From Lentimicrobium sp. (lineage in GTDB: Bacteria > Bacteroidota > Bacteroidia > Bacteroidales > Lentimicrobiaceae), in contig JAHYJC010000009.1 in NCBI GenBank assembly GCA_019429275.1, positions 45,000 through 108,999 on the forward strand: a stretch of DNA of 64,000 bases, written 5' to 3'. How positions within the stretch are numbered: the first letter of the stretch is position 1; the number at the start of each line of letters is the position of its first letter. The position numbers were made by a program, and so were the translations under genes. Below are positions 7,500 to 16,324 of this stretch, piece by piece. The notes beneath the pieces were generated by a model. It was given only the letters and a program-made list of their open reading frames with translations. It was not told the DNA's origin and did no database searches.

Positions 7500-8822
7500 A
7501 TGGGTGCAACGTTGATTATAAAAGGGACAATTCAAACATCAAATAAAATTATAAAAGCCGATGTTGCCATCAGAAATGGAAAAATTACGGAAATTGGCCA
7601 GATTAGTCCTTCTCAATATTCTGATTACCAAATTATTGATGCAACCGGCAAGCTGATTTTCCCCGGCGGCATCGATCCCCATGTCCATTTTGCTCTGCCA
7701 ACACCGGCAGGCCCTTCATGCGATGATTTCCTGAGCGGTAGCAGGGCAGCCATTGCAGGTGGAACTACCTTTTTTATGGATTTTGTGACCCCCGGCCGCA
7801 GGCAAGCACTCAAAGAAGCATTACGGCTCAGGCAGGAAGAAGCAAAGCGAAGTTTATTGGAATGCAGACTTCATATGGGCATTACCTGGTACGATGATAC
7901 CATTCCCGCTCAGATGAAATGGTGTGTTAATGAGGCTGGAGTTAAATCTTTCAAAGCGTATCTGGCTTACAAAGGAAGTATCGGCATTGAATATAAGGAA
8001 CTTGAAAAAGTAATGGAAACCGCAGCCGGTCTGGGTGCTATTGTTCTGGTTCACTGCGAGGAAGGCGACCTGATCCTTGAGAAGCAGCAGGAGTTTCTGA
8101 CACAAGGCAAAACCGCACCGCTTTATCATGCCCTATCGCGCCCTGCAGAAACTGAAGCTGAATCGGTGAGAAAACTTATAGACCTTTGCAGAAAAACCGG
8201 TTGCAGCACCTACATTGTTCATACTTCAGCAGCAACATCGCTGGAATACATCCGGCAAGGGAAAAAGGAAGGCCTGCCGCTCTATTGCGAAACCTGTCCG
8301 CAATATCTGCTGCTCGATGAAAGTGTTTATCAACAGCCACTGCCTTGCTCCCTCAAATATGTAATTAGTCCGCCCATTCGAAGTAAAACCGACCAGGAAG
8401 CACTCTGGGCCGCCATTCAGGACGGAACGGTAGATGTACTTTCAACCGATCACTGCCCTTTCAACACTTTTGGACAGAAGGACCAGGGCATTCACGACTT
8501 TACGAAAATTCCCAATGGCACCGGAGGAGTGCAACACAGGCTGGCTTTGCTATACACCTTTGGCGTGCTTACCGGAAAAATCAGCCTTCAGCAGTTTGTT
8601 GCGCTTACATCAGGCAATGCCGCAAAAATTTTTGGCCTTTATCCCCAAAAAGGTGAAATAGCCGTTGGCTCTGATGCCGATCTGGTGATCTGGGACCCGG
8701 CCAGTAAATCCGTAATATCGTCAAAAACCAATGTTCAAACGGGTGATGAGGATATTTATGAGGGGATAAATATCCAGGGAAAGCCGGGCATGACGATGGT
8801 TGGTGGCAGTAATGCAGAATAA
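7500..8822 (+). CDS. hydA: Dihydropyrimidinase / hydantoinase of the purine cluster
   Basis: A 440-residue cyclic amidohydrolase. The binuclear metal site is readable: DPHVHF (~residue 60), the carboxylated Lys in VKSFKAYLAY (~155), IVLVHCEEGD (~185), YIVHTSAA (~241) and the terminal Asp in LSTDHCPF (~320). The family opens hydantoins, dihydropyrimidines and other cyclic ureides. Next to SsnA, YgeW and YgeY it is the counterpart of the E. coli hyuA gene and probably opens a ring of a purine-derived ureide. Length and motifs are complete. It ends 83 nt before the convergent ygeW gene, so the two arms of the locus meet here. Confidence 0.9.
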   Translation: MGATLIIKGTIQTSNKIIKADVAIRNGKITEIGQISPSQYSDYQIIDATGKLIFPGGIDPHVHFALPTPAGPSCDDFLSGSRAAIAGGTTFFMDFVTPGRRQALKEALRLRQEEAKRSLLECRLHMGITWYDDTIPAQMKWCVNEAGVKSFKAYLAYKGSIGIEYKELEKVMETAAGLGAIVLVHCEEGDLILEKQQEFLTQGKTAPLYHALSRPAETEAESVRKLIDLCRKTGCSTYIVHTSAATSLEYIRQGKKEGLPLYCETCPQYLLLDESVYQQPLPCSLKYVISPPIRSKTDQEALWAAIQDGTVDVLSTDHCPFNTFGQKDQGIHDFTKIPNGTGGVQHRLALLYTFGVLTGKISLQQFVALTSGNAAKIFGLYPQKGEIAVGSDADLVIWDPASKSVISSKTNVQTGDEDIYEGINIQGKPGMTMVGGSNAE

Positions 8823-8905
8823 CTCCAATTATGGAAAGCAGGGTGCTCAGTTTACCCGACTGAGGCAGATATGATGCGTACCAGCAACCCGGAAAGAGAA
8901 ATGTA

Positions 8906-10096
8906 TCAGAGCGCCACCCTGTTGATGCCGGATCTGAACAAATGCTCCAGCATTGCGGCCGGATTTTGGAATTTATTGTTGAAAATCATCGCAGCAATAA
9001 TGTAAGGCTTATATCCAGCTTCTTTGTAGGTTTCGATCCGATAGCGCTCAAAAACAGTGGCAGCGACTTCACCGGCCACACAGGATACATCCGAAATATC
9101 GGCCGGCAAGCAGTGCATGTATAAGGCATTTCCACCTTTGGTCAGTTTCATTTTTTCTTCGGTACATTCCCAATCCTTAAATCGGGCATTGTTAGCCAGG
9201 CATTCCTGCTCAAGTGATTTCAGTCCGTCTTTGTCGCTTTTTTTCAGCAGGTCGGTGCGGCGCTGCATTACGGCAAAAGGTGCCCAGCTTTTCGGATAAA
9301 CAATATCCGCATTTTTAAAGGCTTCATTCATACTGTTCACCACCCTGAATTTGCCACCGGAGGCAGCGGCCTGTTTACCTGCCATTTCCACGACTTCCGG
9401 AATTAAGGTATATCCTTCCGGGTAAGCCAGATCAACCTCCATCCCAAAACGGGTCATGAGGCCGATGATGCCCTGAGGTACCGAAAGCGGTTTCCCGTAA
9501 CTCGGCGAATAAGCCCAGGTCATGGCTATTTTTTTGCCCTTAAGGTTTTCAAGACCACCATAGTAATTGACCAGGTGCATCAGGTCGGCCATGGATTGGG
9601 TCGGATGGTCGATATCGCACTGCAGGTTTACAATACCGGGCCTTTGTGGCAACACGCCATGTTTAAAGCCATCATCAAGTGCATCGCCGACCTCCTTCAT
9701 ATAGGTATGGCCTTCTCCCAGAAACATATCGTCACGAATACCAATGACATCGGTCAGGAAACTGATCATGTTGGCTGTTTCGCGAACGGTTTCACCATGG
9801 GCAATCTGCGATTTGGTCTCGTCAAGATCCTGAACTTCAAGCCCCAGCAGGTTGCAGGCCGATGCAAAGGAAAAACGGGTACGGGTAGAATTGTCCCTGA
9901 AGTTGGAGATGGCAAGACCCGAATCAAATACCTTAGCTGAAATATTATGATCACGCAGGTATTTCAGCGCCTCAGCCACCAGCAGGGTCTGCTTCAGTTC
10001 GTCTTCGGTTTTTTCCCAGGTTAGCAAAAAGTCCTTAGCAAAAAGCCCAAACTTAAGTTTTTTGAGTTCTTCGATCAGTTGGTTGAATGAGTTCAT
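8906..10096 (-). CDS. ygeW: YgeW-type knotted carbamoyltransferase
   Basis: A 396-residue member of the aspartate/ornithine carbamoyltransferase superfamily, YgeW branch. The carbamoyl-phosphate loop is STRTR at residues 70-74; the second signature is MHCLPADISD near the C-terminus; a 30-residue region around DDMFLGEGHTYMKEV corresponds to the insertion typical of the knotted transcarbamylases. It is longer than OTCase (~330) but normal for YgeW. In the anaerobic purine pathway the enzyme is thought to remove a carbamoyl group from a ureido acid to give carbamoyl phosphate, which a carbamate kinase turns into ATP; no carbamate kinase lies in this window. It is the first catabolic gene of the leftmost part of the minus-strand arm, separated from ygeY by a spacer with palindromic repeats. 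Confidence 0.93.
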   Translation of the reverse strand: MNSFNQLIEELKKLKFGLFAKDFLLTWEKTEDELKQTLLVAEALKYLRDHNISAKVFDSGLAISNFRDNSTRTRFSFASACNLLGLEVQDLDETKSQIAHGETVRETANMISFLTDVIGIRDDMFLGEGHTYMKEVGDALDDGFKHGVLPQRPGIVNLQCDIDHPTQSMADLMHLVNYYGGLENLKGKKIAMTWAYSPSYGKPLSVPQGIIGLMTRFGMEVDLAYPEGYTLIPEVVEMAGKQAAASGGKFRVVNSMNEAFKNADIVYPKSWAPFAVMQRRTDLLKKSDKDGLKSLEQECLANNARFKDWECTEEKMKLTKGGNALYMHCLPADISDVSCVAGEVAATVFERYRIETYKEAGYKPYIIAAMIFNNKFQNPAAMLEHLFRSGINRVAL

Positions 10097-10140
10097 TGGT
10101 TTTTGTTTTTGATGTTCTTTCGTGTCTCGCGCAATTACGC

Positions 10141-10281
10141 AAACCAGCCTGCCGGCTGGCAGGGACGCAATGGTTATTTGACTTTTTGGAAAAGAACCAA
10201 TCCGTCTGTATTTTCAGCATTTAAAAATATCTTTGCGTCCCTACCTGCCGTCGGGCGTCCCTGCCAGCCGGCAGGCTGGTT
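10141..10281. repeat. REP-like inverted pair of a 27-bp palindromic element
   Basis: A 27-bp unit starting AACCAGCCTGCCGGCTGGCA occurs at 10141-10167 and, exactly inverted, at 10255-10281. Each unit contains its own palindrome (CCTGCC-GGCT-GGCAGG). The pair fills the ygeW-ygeY spacer and could form a large cruciform or mRNA hairpin. Near-identical units occur again at 53431-53504, so this is a dispersed repeat and not a single terminator. Confidence 0.85.
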
Positions 10282-10301
10282 TGCGCGATTCTTTTTTTTG
10301 C

Positions 10302-11489
10302 TTAAAGGAGGTACGCATACGCCGCATAAAATGCTGCCGCCGCTTCCAGATCATCAATCCGCACTTTTTCGTTTGGGGCATGGGCCATCACTTCATTGCC
10401 CGGGCCGAAGCCAATGATGGGGATGCCATAATAGCCGTTAATGGTTACCCCATTGGTCGAGAAAGTCCATTTATCGACAATGGGATTTTTTCCAAAAAGT
10501 CTGGTAAATGCTTCAACACCAGTAGTTACTGCCTTGTGTTCAGCCGGAATTTTCCAGGTTGGATAATACTTCTCCATGCCATATTTAAGCCCGGTATAGG
10601 CGACCTCATCGTAGTGCAGCACTTCAACCGAAGCATCCATATCCTTGATAATATCCTGAATTTCAGCCACTGCCGATTCTTTGGTTTCGCCCCAGGTTAA
10701 GCGACGGTCGAGGTGTAATTGGGCATAATCGGCCACTGCACATAAAGAAGGGCTGCCCGATTTTATTTCAGAAATGGTGATACTGCCTTTGCCCAGAAAT
10801 TCATCAAAAGGAAGGTGTTCGTTAAGTTTTTCTACTTCAAGGGCTGCACGGGCTGCTGCATAAATGGCATTCTTTCCGCGTTCAGGGGCACTTCCGTGAC
10901 AGGAAATACCATTAAATCTAACCAGAATTTCCATCCTGCCACGGTGACCACGGTAAATATTGAGGTTGGTAGGCTCTGTGCTGATGGCAAAATCGGGGAG
11001 GATGCCCTCTTCCTCCACCAGATACTTCCAGCAAAGTCCATCGCAATCTTCTTCCATCACGCTTCCCACCACCAATATGGTAAGGTCGCGGTTAAAGCCC
11101 AATTCTTTGAGTATTCTGCCGCTGGTAACTGCGGCGGCCGGACCACCTTTCTGATCAACGGTGCCACGTCCATGTACAAATCCATCTTTAATTTCGCCAC
11201 TGAAGGGATCAAATGACCAGTTGGCAGCATTGCCGACATCGACCGTATCCATGTGCCCATCGATGGCAAGAATGCGCTTTCCATTGCCGATGCGGCCAAT
11301 CACATTGCCCAGGCCATCAATCCGTACTTCGTCAAAGCCGGCTTCTTTCATTTGCCGCTTGAGTTCAAGCTGAACCTCCTTTTCATTCATGCTGGTAGAC
11401 TTGATCTGTACCAGCTTTGAAAGGTTTTGAGCGGTGTAATTCCGGTACTTATGGGAAAGGGCATTGATTTTTTCAAATATTTCAGTCAT
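10302..11489 (-). CDS. ygeY: YgeY-type M20 metallohydrolase
   Basis: A 395-residue M20-family zinc hydrolase. The metal ligands appear in order: GHMDTVDVG (His, Asp), GRGTVDQKGGPAA (bridging Asp), VMEEDCDGL (catalytic and ligand Glu), ISTEPTN and the C-terminal MAHAPNEKV. Family members deacylate or decarbamoylate amino-acid derivatives. In clusters with YgeW and SsnA this is the putative selenium-metabolism hydrolase YgeY, now linked to purine breakdown, where it probably frees an amino group from a ureido acid. It has no signal peptide. It is transcribed after the xdh genes (64 nt gap), likely in the same operon. Confidence 0.92.
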   Translation of the reverse strand: MTEIFEKINALSHKYRNYTAQNLSKLVQIKSTSMNEKEVQLELKRQMKEAGFDEVRIDGLGNVIGRIGNGKRILAIDGHMDTVDVGNAANWSFDPFSGEIKDGFVHGRGTVDQKGGPAAAVTSGRILKELGFNRDLTILVVGSVMEEDCDGLCWKYLVEEEGILPDFAISTEPTNLNIYRGHRGRMEILVRFNGISCHGSAPERGKNAIYAAARAALEVEKLNEHLPFDEFLGKGSITISEIKSGSPSLCAVADYAQLHLDRRLTWGETKESAVAEIQDIIKDMDASVEVLHYDEVAYTGLKYGMEKYYPTWKIPAEHKAVTTGVEAFTRLFGKNPIVDKWTFSTNGVTINGYYGIPIIGFGPGNEVMAHAPNEKVRIDDLEAAAAFYAAYAYLL

Positions 11490-11553
11490 ATTATCAGGTA
11501 ATGGAAAGTGTCATTTTATAAAGGAACGAGGATTGCATCATTAATAAGAAGCT

Positions 11554-13869
11554 TCATCCAACCTTCTCCATTTTCATTTTTTCAATGCTCATCAACACCA
11601 CTTCTGCCGTGGCCGGCAGCGAAAAATCCGGTTCAAATTCATGATGACCGACTGCCGAAATGGCATCCTTGATGGCCAGCCACACCGAGAAAGCAAGCAT
11701 AAAGGGAGGTTCACCCACGGCTTTGCTTTTGCGGATGGTGCCTTCGTTGGGATAATCGCGAAGCAAATCTACATTAAACACCAGCGGAATTTCGTTAATG
11801 GTCGGTATTTTGTATGTGTCAGGGGAATGTGTAAGTAGCCGGCCTTTGATGTCCCATCTGATCTCTTCGGTGGTTACCCAGCCAACTCCCTGTATAAAAC
11901 CACCTTCGATCTGTCCGATGTCAATATCTTCATTCAAAGAATCGCCCACATCATGCAAAATATCGGTTCTCAGCAATTTATATTCGCCGGTCAGCACATC
12001 CACCTGTACTTCAGATACTGCCATACCGTATGCATAATAATAAAACGGATTGCCTTTACCGGTTTCCCGGTCAAAATAAATTCCGGGTGTTTTATAGAAG
12101 CCGGTTGAGCTGAGGCTAACCTGGTTGAGGTAAGCAGATTGAATCAGGTCGCCAAAAGCAATGCTCACATCAGAGTAACTATCTATGTAAATCCTGTTGT
12201 CCTTAAAGCATATATTGCCATGATGAACATCAGTGACTCCGGCTTTTGCCAATTCAGCTTTTGCAACCGGAACCAGCCTTTCTTTAAGAGTGTCAATGGC
12301 ATTTTTTACAGCCATCCCATTCAGGTCGCTGCCCGATGAAGCTGCAGTAGCCGAGGTATTGGGTATTTTTGAAGTATTTGTGGCAGTGACTTTTACGAAT
12401 TCGGGGGAGACACCCAGTTCGGAAGCAGCTACACCAAGAATCTTAGTGTAAAGCCCCTGGCCCATTTCGGTACCACCATGGTTTACCTGAACAGTGCCGT
12501 CCTGATAAATATTTACCAAAGCCCCGGCCTGATTGAGGAACGCTGTGGTAAACGAGATGCCGAATTTTATCGGTGTCAGTGCCAGCCCACGTTTCTGATA
12601 CTTATTCTCCTGGTTGAAGCTGTTTATTTCTTTCCGCAATGCATAAAATCCTGATGATTCGATCAACCGGTCAGACATCACATGCAGCCGGTTGTTTTCG
12701 ACCAGCTTTCCGTAAGGAGTCTGATTGCTTTCTCCGATGCCGTAAAAATTGAGTTTTCTGACCTCTGTGGCATCCATCTTCAGGAAGCGGGCAATCCGGT
12801 CGATGGCATTTTCGATCACCGCCATGCCCTGAGGCCCTCCAAAACCGCGGAAAGCTGTATTTGAAGGGAAGTTGGTTCTGAATACCTTGCCGGTTATACT
12901 GATATCCGGGATATAATAGGCATTCTCAGCGTGAAACATTGCCCTTTCGAGAATGGCCCGGCTGAGGTCGGTGGAAGAACCGGCATCGCTGTTCAGTTCA
13001 ACCTTGTATGCCAGTATTTTTCCGTTCTCATCAAAACCAATGCTGTATTTTGACAGAAAACGATGCCGCTTGCCGGTAATTTTCTGGTCATCGTCGCGGA
13101 ACAAGTGGATTTTAACCGGCCTTTTTGTTGTATTGGCAAGCAAAGCCGCCCAGGCTGCCACATGATTTGCCTGTGTTTCCTTGCCTCCAAAGGCACCACC
13201 CATTCGCCTTACTTCAACATCTACCTCATTTTTGGCTAATCCGAGTATTTCAGCAACAATGGCCTGTGTTTCAGCCGGATTCTGACTTGAAGCATAAACC
13301 AGCATTTCATTCCCTTCGCCGGGAACAGCCAGTGCCGACTGGGTTTCGAGGTACCAGTGCTCCTGGGCCCCTGTCTCCAATTCACCCTCAAAGGTAAAGG
13401 GCGATTTTTTTAACGCTTCATCTGCATTGCCATTGACGATGTAACGGGGAGGTGCAATCAACTGCTCTTTTTGAATGGCTTCCCTGAGCGAAAGAATGGC
13501 ATCTAACTCTTCTATCTCAATCCTGATAAGCCTTTCAGCTTTAATGGCAATTTCTTCGGTTTCGGCGGCAATCAACAATATGGCCTGACCGATGAAAACA
13601 ACCTCCTTTTCAGCCAGACACGGTTCGTCGTGTATCACCAGCCCCATCTGGTTGGCACCAGGAATGTCCCCGGCAGAAATAATGGCCGCCACGCCCTTCA
13701 CTTTCAAAGCTTCTGAAAAGTCGATTGATTTTATCAATCCATGGGCAACCGGACTGTAAACCACCCGACCGGTTAATTGCAAAGGGCTGACATCCATATC
13801 GTTTACATAAACCGATTGTCCGGTTACATGCTTTATCGCGCTGTCGTGTTTGAGGTTTTCGGTTTTCAT
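11554..13869 (-). CDS. xdhB: Xanthine dehydrogenase, molybdopterin-binding subunit
   Basis: A 771-residue molybdenum subunit of a three-subunit xanthine dehydrogenase. Motifs run in the expected order: AKHVTG-type start (IKHVTGQSVYVNDM), GAQEHWYLETQSA, MGGAFGGKETQ, the substrate-binding Arg in TAFRGFGGPQGM, GGTEMGQGLYTK and GEPPFMLAFSVW, whose Glu is the catalytic base. The start codon overlaps the xdhA stop by 4 nt (ATGA), so the subunits are translated together. It oxidises hypoxanthine/xanthine, or runs in reverse on urate, in the cytoplasm. It is a second molybdenum hydroxylase in addition to the fused enzyme at 818, of a different architecture. Confidence 0.92.
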   Translation of the reverse strand: MKTENLKHDSAIKHVTGQSVYVNDMDVSPLQLTGRVVYSPVAHGLIKSIDFSEALKVKGVAAIISAGDIPGANQMGLVIHDEPCLAEKEVVFIGQAILLIAAETEEIAIKAERLIRIEIEELDAILSLREAIQKEQLIAPPRYIVNGNADEALKKSPFTFEGELETGAQEHWYLETQSALAVPGEGNEMLVYASSQNPAETQAIVAEILGLAKNEVDVEVRRMGGAFGGKETQANHVAAWAALLANTTKRPVKIHLFRDDDQKITGKRHRFLSKYSIGFDENGKILAYKVELNSDAGSSTDLSRAILERAMFHAENAYYIPDISITGKVFRTNFPSNTAFRGFGGPQGMAVIENAIDRIARFLKMDATEVRKLNFYGIGESNQTPYGKLVENNRLHVMSDRLIESSGFYALRKEINSFNQENKYQKRGLALTPIKFGISFTTAFLNQAGALVNIYQDGTVQVNHGGTEMGQGLYTKILGVAASELGVSPEFVKVTATNTSKIPNTSATAASSGSDLNGMAVKNAIDTLKERLVPVAKAELAKAGVTDVHHGNICFKDNRIYIDSYSDVSIAFGDLIQSAYLNQVSLSSTGFYKTPGIYFDRETGKGNPFYYYAYGMAVSEVQVDVLTGEYKLLRTDILHDVGDSLNEDIDIGQIEGGFIQGVGWVTTEEIRWDIKGRLLTHSPDTYKIPTINEIPLVFNVDLLRDYPNEGTIRKSKAVGEPPFMLAFSVWLAIKDAISAVGHHEFEPDFSLPATAEVVLMSIEKMKMEKVG

Positions 13870-15317
13870 AGCGATAGCCCTTTCGAATCTTCAAAGAATT
13901 TCAACAACAGGTTACGGGCAACCAGGCATCGGTAATCGGCATGGGCACGGGCATCGCTCAGTGGAGTAAATTCGTGGTATAGCTTTTCCATGGCCTCAAA
14001 CACAGTGTCTTCGGCCCAGGGCTTTCCCTTCAGAAATAATTCAGTTTTTGTGGCTCTTGCAGGCTGTGCGGCCATTCCACCAAAAGCCAGTACAATGTCA
14101 TCAACATTGCCGTTTACCGTTAAAAGCGAAAACCCTGCACTGACCGTTGAAATGTCAAGGTCTTTGCGCCTGGATACTTTGTAAGACCTGATGATTCTGT
14201 TAGCCGGAGGCTTTGAAATAACAATTTCCGTGATCATTTCATCCGTTTTCAGGTCTGTGGTGCGGTAACCGGTAATAAAATCCTCAATTCTGCAGAATCT
14301 TACTCCGGTTATTGATTGTAATTTTAAATTGGCTTTATATGCCATCAAAAGGGGTAAAGTATCTCCAATGGGCGATGCTGAGCCTATGTTTCCGCCAATG
14401 GTAGCCAGGTTTCGGATCTGCAGTGAACCAAAAATCTTAAGCATTTTATAGAGTGCCGGCAGCCTGGATGCTGAGAAATGAAGCAACCGCTCCATGTTAA
14501 CACCAGCGCCAATCCTGAATGTATCTTTATGTTCTTCCATTGTTTTAAGATCATCAACATCGCTGATGTCTATGATCTTTTCCAGAAGTTCCTTCTTTTT
14601 TGTCTGGCGCAAGGCCACATCGGTGGAACCGCCGGTAATCAGGGCGTCGGGGTGTTTGCGCCTGAATTCCAGTGCATCTGTCAGCGTAAAAGGCTTGTAG
14701 TAATGTTGCGTTGAGGTATGAATTTCAATATGTGTTTTATGTATATTAAGACTGTCGAGTGACTTGAGTGTTTCGGTTTCAGCGGTAGAGAATTTATCGA
14801 CTCCATGAAAGACACAGGCTCCGGAAGCGGCATCGGCGATTGGCCGGTAACCGGTGCAGCGGCAAAGGTTTCCGGTGAGTGCATCTTTAATAACTTCCGA
14901 TGATGGTTGATGCTGATTTTTGTATAGCCCGAAAAGTGACATCACGATGCCCGGGGTACAGTACCCGCACTGGCTGCCGTTCTGATCGACCATCGCCTGC
15001 TGCACAGGGTGAAGTTCATTGCCATTGGCAAGATGTTCAACTGTGATAAGCTGTTTTCCGTGCAGCATAGGAAGGAAAACCAGGCAACTGTCAACGGTTT
15101 TGTAAACCAGTTTCCTATTCTGATTTTCAGCAATTACCACTGTACATGCCCCGCAATCCCCTTCGGCACAACCTTCCTTCACGCCCTTGTGAAAAGGTAA
15201 AGACCTAAGGTAATTCAATACGGTTGTGGTGGGCTTTAATTCAGGATGGTCTCTGAAATCAAGTTCAACCAACCGTTCGTTAAGCAAAAACCTTATAACT
15301 TGCTTTGAAGCGTTCAT
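13866..15317 (-). CDS. xdhA: Xanthine dehydrogenase, Fe-S and FAD subunit
   Basis: A 483-residue subunit combining both [2Fe-2S] domains with the FAD domain. Residues ~1-170: GCAEGDCGACTVV for the first cluster, GSQCGYCTPG and NLCRCTGYRP for the second. Residues ~205-483: the FAD domain with ITGGSTDVALRQ and TIGGNIGSASPIGD, followed by the CO-dehydrogenase flavoprotein C-terminal domain. It passes electrons from the XdhB molybdenum centre to NAD+ or another acceptor. It overlaps xdhC upstream and xdhB downstream by 4 nt each, forming a tightly coupled xdhC-xdhA-xdhB transcript. Confidence 0.92.
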   Translation of the reverse strand: MNASKQVIRFLLNERLVELDFRDHPELKPTTTVLNYLRSLPFHKGVKEGCAEGDCGACTVVIAENQNRKLVYKTVDSCLVFLPMLHGKQLITVEHLANGNELHPVQQAMVDQNGSQCGYCTPGIVMSLFGLYKNQHQPSSEVIKDALTGNLCRCTGYRPIADAASGACVFHGVDKFSTAETETLKSLDSLNIHKTHIEIHTSTQHYYKPFTLTDALEFRRKHPDALITGGSTDVALRQTKKKELLEKIIDISDVDDLKTMEEHKDTFRIGAGVNMERLLHFSASRLPALYKMLKIFGSLQIRNLATIGGNIGSASPIGDTLPLLMAYKANLKLQSITGVRFCRIEDFITGYRTTDLKTDEMITEIVISKPPANRIIRSYKVSRRKDLDISTVSAGFSLLTVNGNVDDIVLAFGGMAAQPARATKTELFLKGKPWAEDTVFEAMEKLYHEFTPLSDARAHADYRCLVARNLLLKFFEDSKGLSL

Positions 15318-16084
15318 GCTTTCTTTAGCTTATTTTTTACATCTATCAATTTTGCCACTATACTGATGGCGATTTCAGCGGGTGTTTCAGCTTCAAACGG
15401 AATACCAATCGGCATATCAATTCTGTCGAGAATATCATTGGTCAGGATACCGTTTTCAATGGCGTGTTTACTGATTTCTGTAACTTTTCTCCGGCTGCCG
15501 ATCATTCCGAGATAAGCTAAATCCCTGACAGCCAGTAGGTGGAGAAGTTTTTCATCAAACTCATGCTGATGGGTGACAATCACAGAATAGGTATTGGCTG
15601 AAAATTCAATTTCTTCAAGTGCTTTAAAATAATCGATACACCGGGTTTCTACTCCGGTTAAACTCCAGTTATCGAAAATTCCTTCACGCGGGTCAATGAC
15701 AAGGGTATGGAATCCCAAACCGGCAGCATATCCGGCCAAAGCCTTGCCTATGTGGCCACCACCAAAAATATAAAGCTTTGGCAGACTTCCGATTGGTTCA
15801 AAATAAACCTCCATAGTCCCGCCACATTGCATCTTCAGGTCATCATACAGTTCAAAATGCCTGCTAAAGGCTATGCCCTTTTCAATAATCTGCCTGGCAT
15901 CCTGAATTACCTGGAGCTCAATCGCTCCGCCTCCTACAGTACCTTTTATAGAGCCATCTTTATAAACCAGCATTTTAGAACCGGCTTTACGGGGAGTAGA
16001 TCCGGTTGAAGAAGTAACAATGCACAAAACCGCAGGAATCTGTTCCGTATTAATTCTGTTCAAATCATCAATTAATTCAAGCAT
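15314..16084 (-). CDS. xdhC: XdhC-type molybdenum cofactor insertion protein
   Basis: A 256-residue protein with the N-terminal XdhC/CoxI motif (STGSTPRKAGSKMLV, then GTVGGGAIE) and a C-terminal Rossmann-like domain (LYIFGGGHIGKALAGYA, then IDPRE). XdhC binds the molybdenum cofactor, promotes its sulfuration and inserts it into XdhB. It is the promoter-proximal gene of the minus-strand arm, with a 4-nt overlap into xdhA. The 240-nt region upstream, to the GAPDH gene, contains no clear Bacteroidota promoter. Confidence 0.9.
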   Translation of the reverse strand: MLELIDDLNRINTEQIPAVLCIVTSSTGSTPRKAGSKMLVYKDGSIKGTVGGGAIELQVIQDARQIIEKGIAFSRHFELYDDLKMQCGGTMEVYFEPIGSLPKLYIFGGGHIGKALAGYAAGLGFHTLVIDPREGIFDNWSLTGVETRCIDYFKALEEIEFSANTYSVIVTHQHEFDEKLLHLLAVRDLAYLGMIGSRRKVTEISKHAIENGILTNDILDRIDMPIGIPFEAETPAEIAISIVAKLIDVKNKLKKA

Positions 16085-16324
16085 AGCATTGTTATTAGAA
16101 AGGCTAAGATAAGAAAAACTTCAGTAATATAAACAGGCATTGTTGTGTTTAAATAATCACCCCTGGCGATGTATCTATCTCCAACGCTACAGTTGATCCC
16201 ATTGTCCCAACTGCTTTATGCTCATTTTCCACCTACCCACTTCAGTGTAATCAGAACAATTTGTAGAAGATTCTTATTCCGGTAACTAATGCAACAATAA
16301 GGTAATTCCCAAATCAGCTCATCA

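Noticed and set aside
8823..8905. Terminator between hydA and ygeW
   Set aside because: CTCAGT/ACTGAG can form a 6-bp hairpin, but there is no T-run on either strand.
10097..10301. Purine or other riboswitch before ygeY/ygeW, ssnA, hydA or the DUF5020 gene
   Set aside because: I looked for purine-aptamer-like conserved cores in these leaders and saw none; the 10097-10301 structure is explained by the repeat pair.
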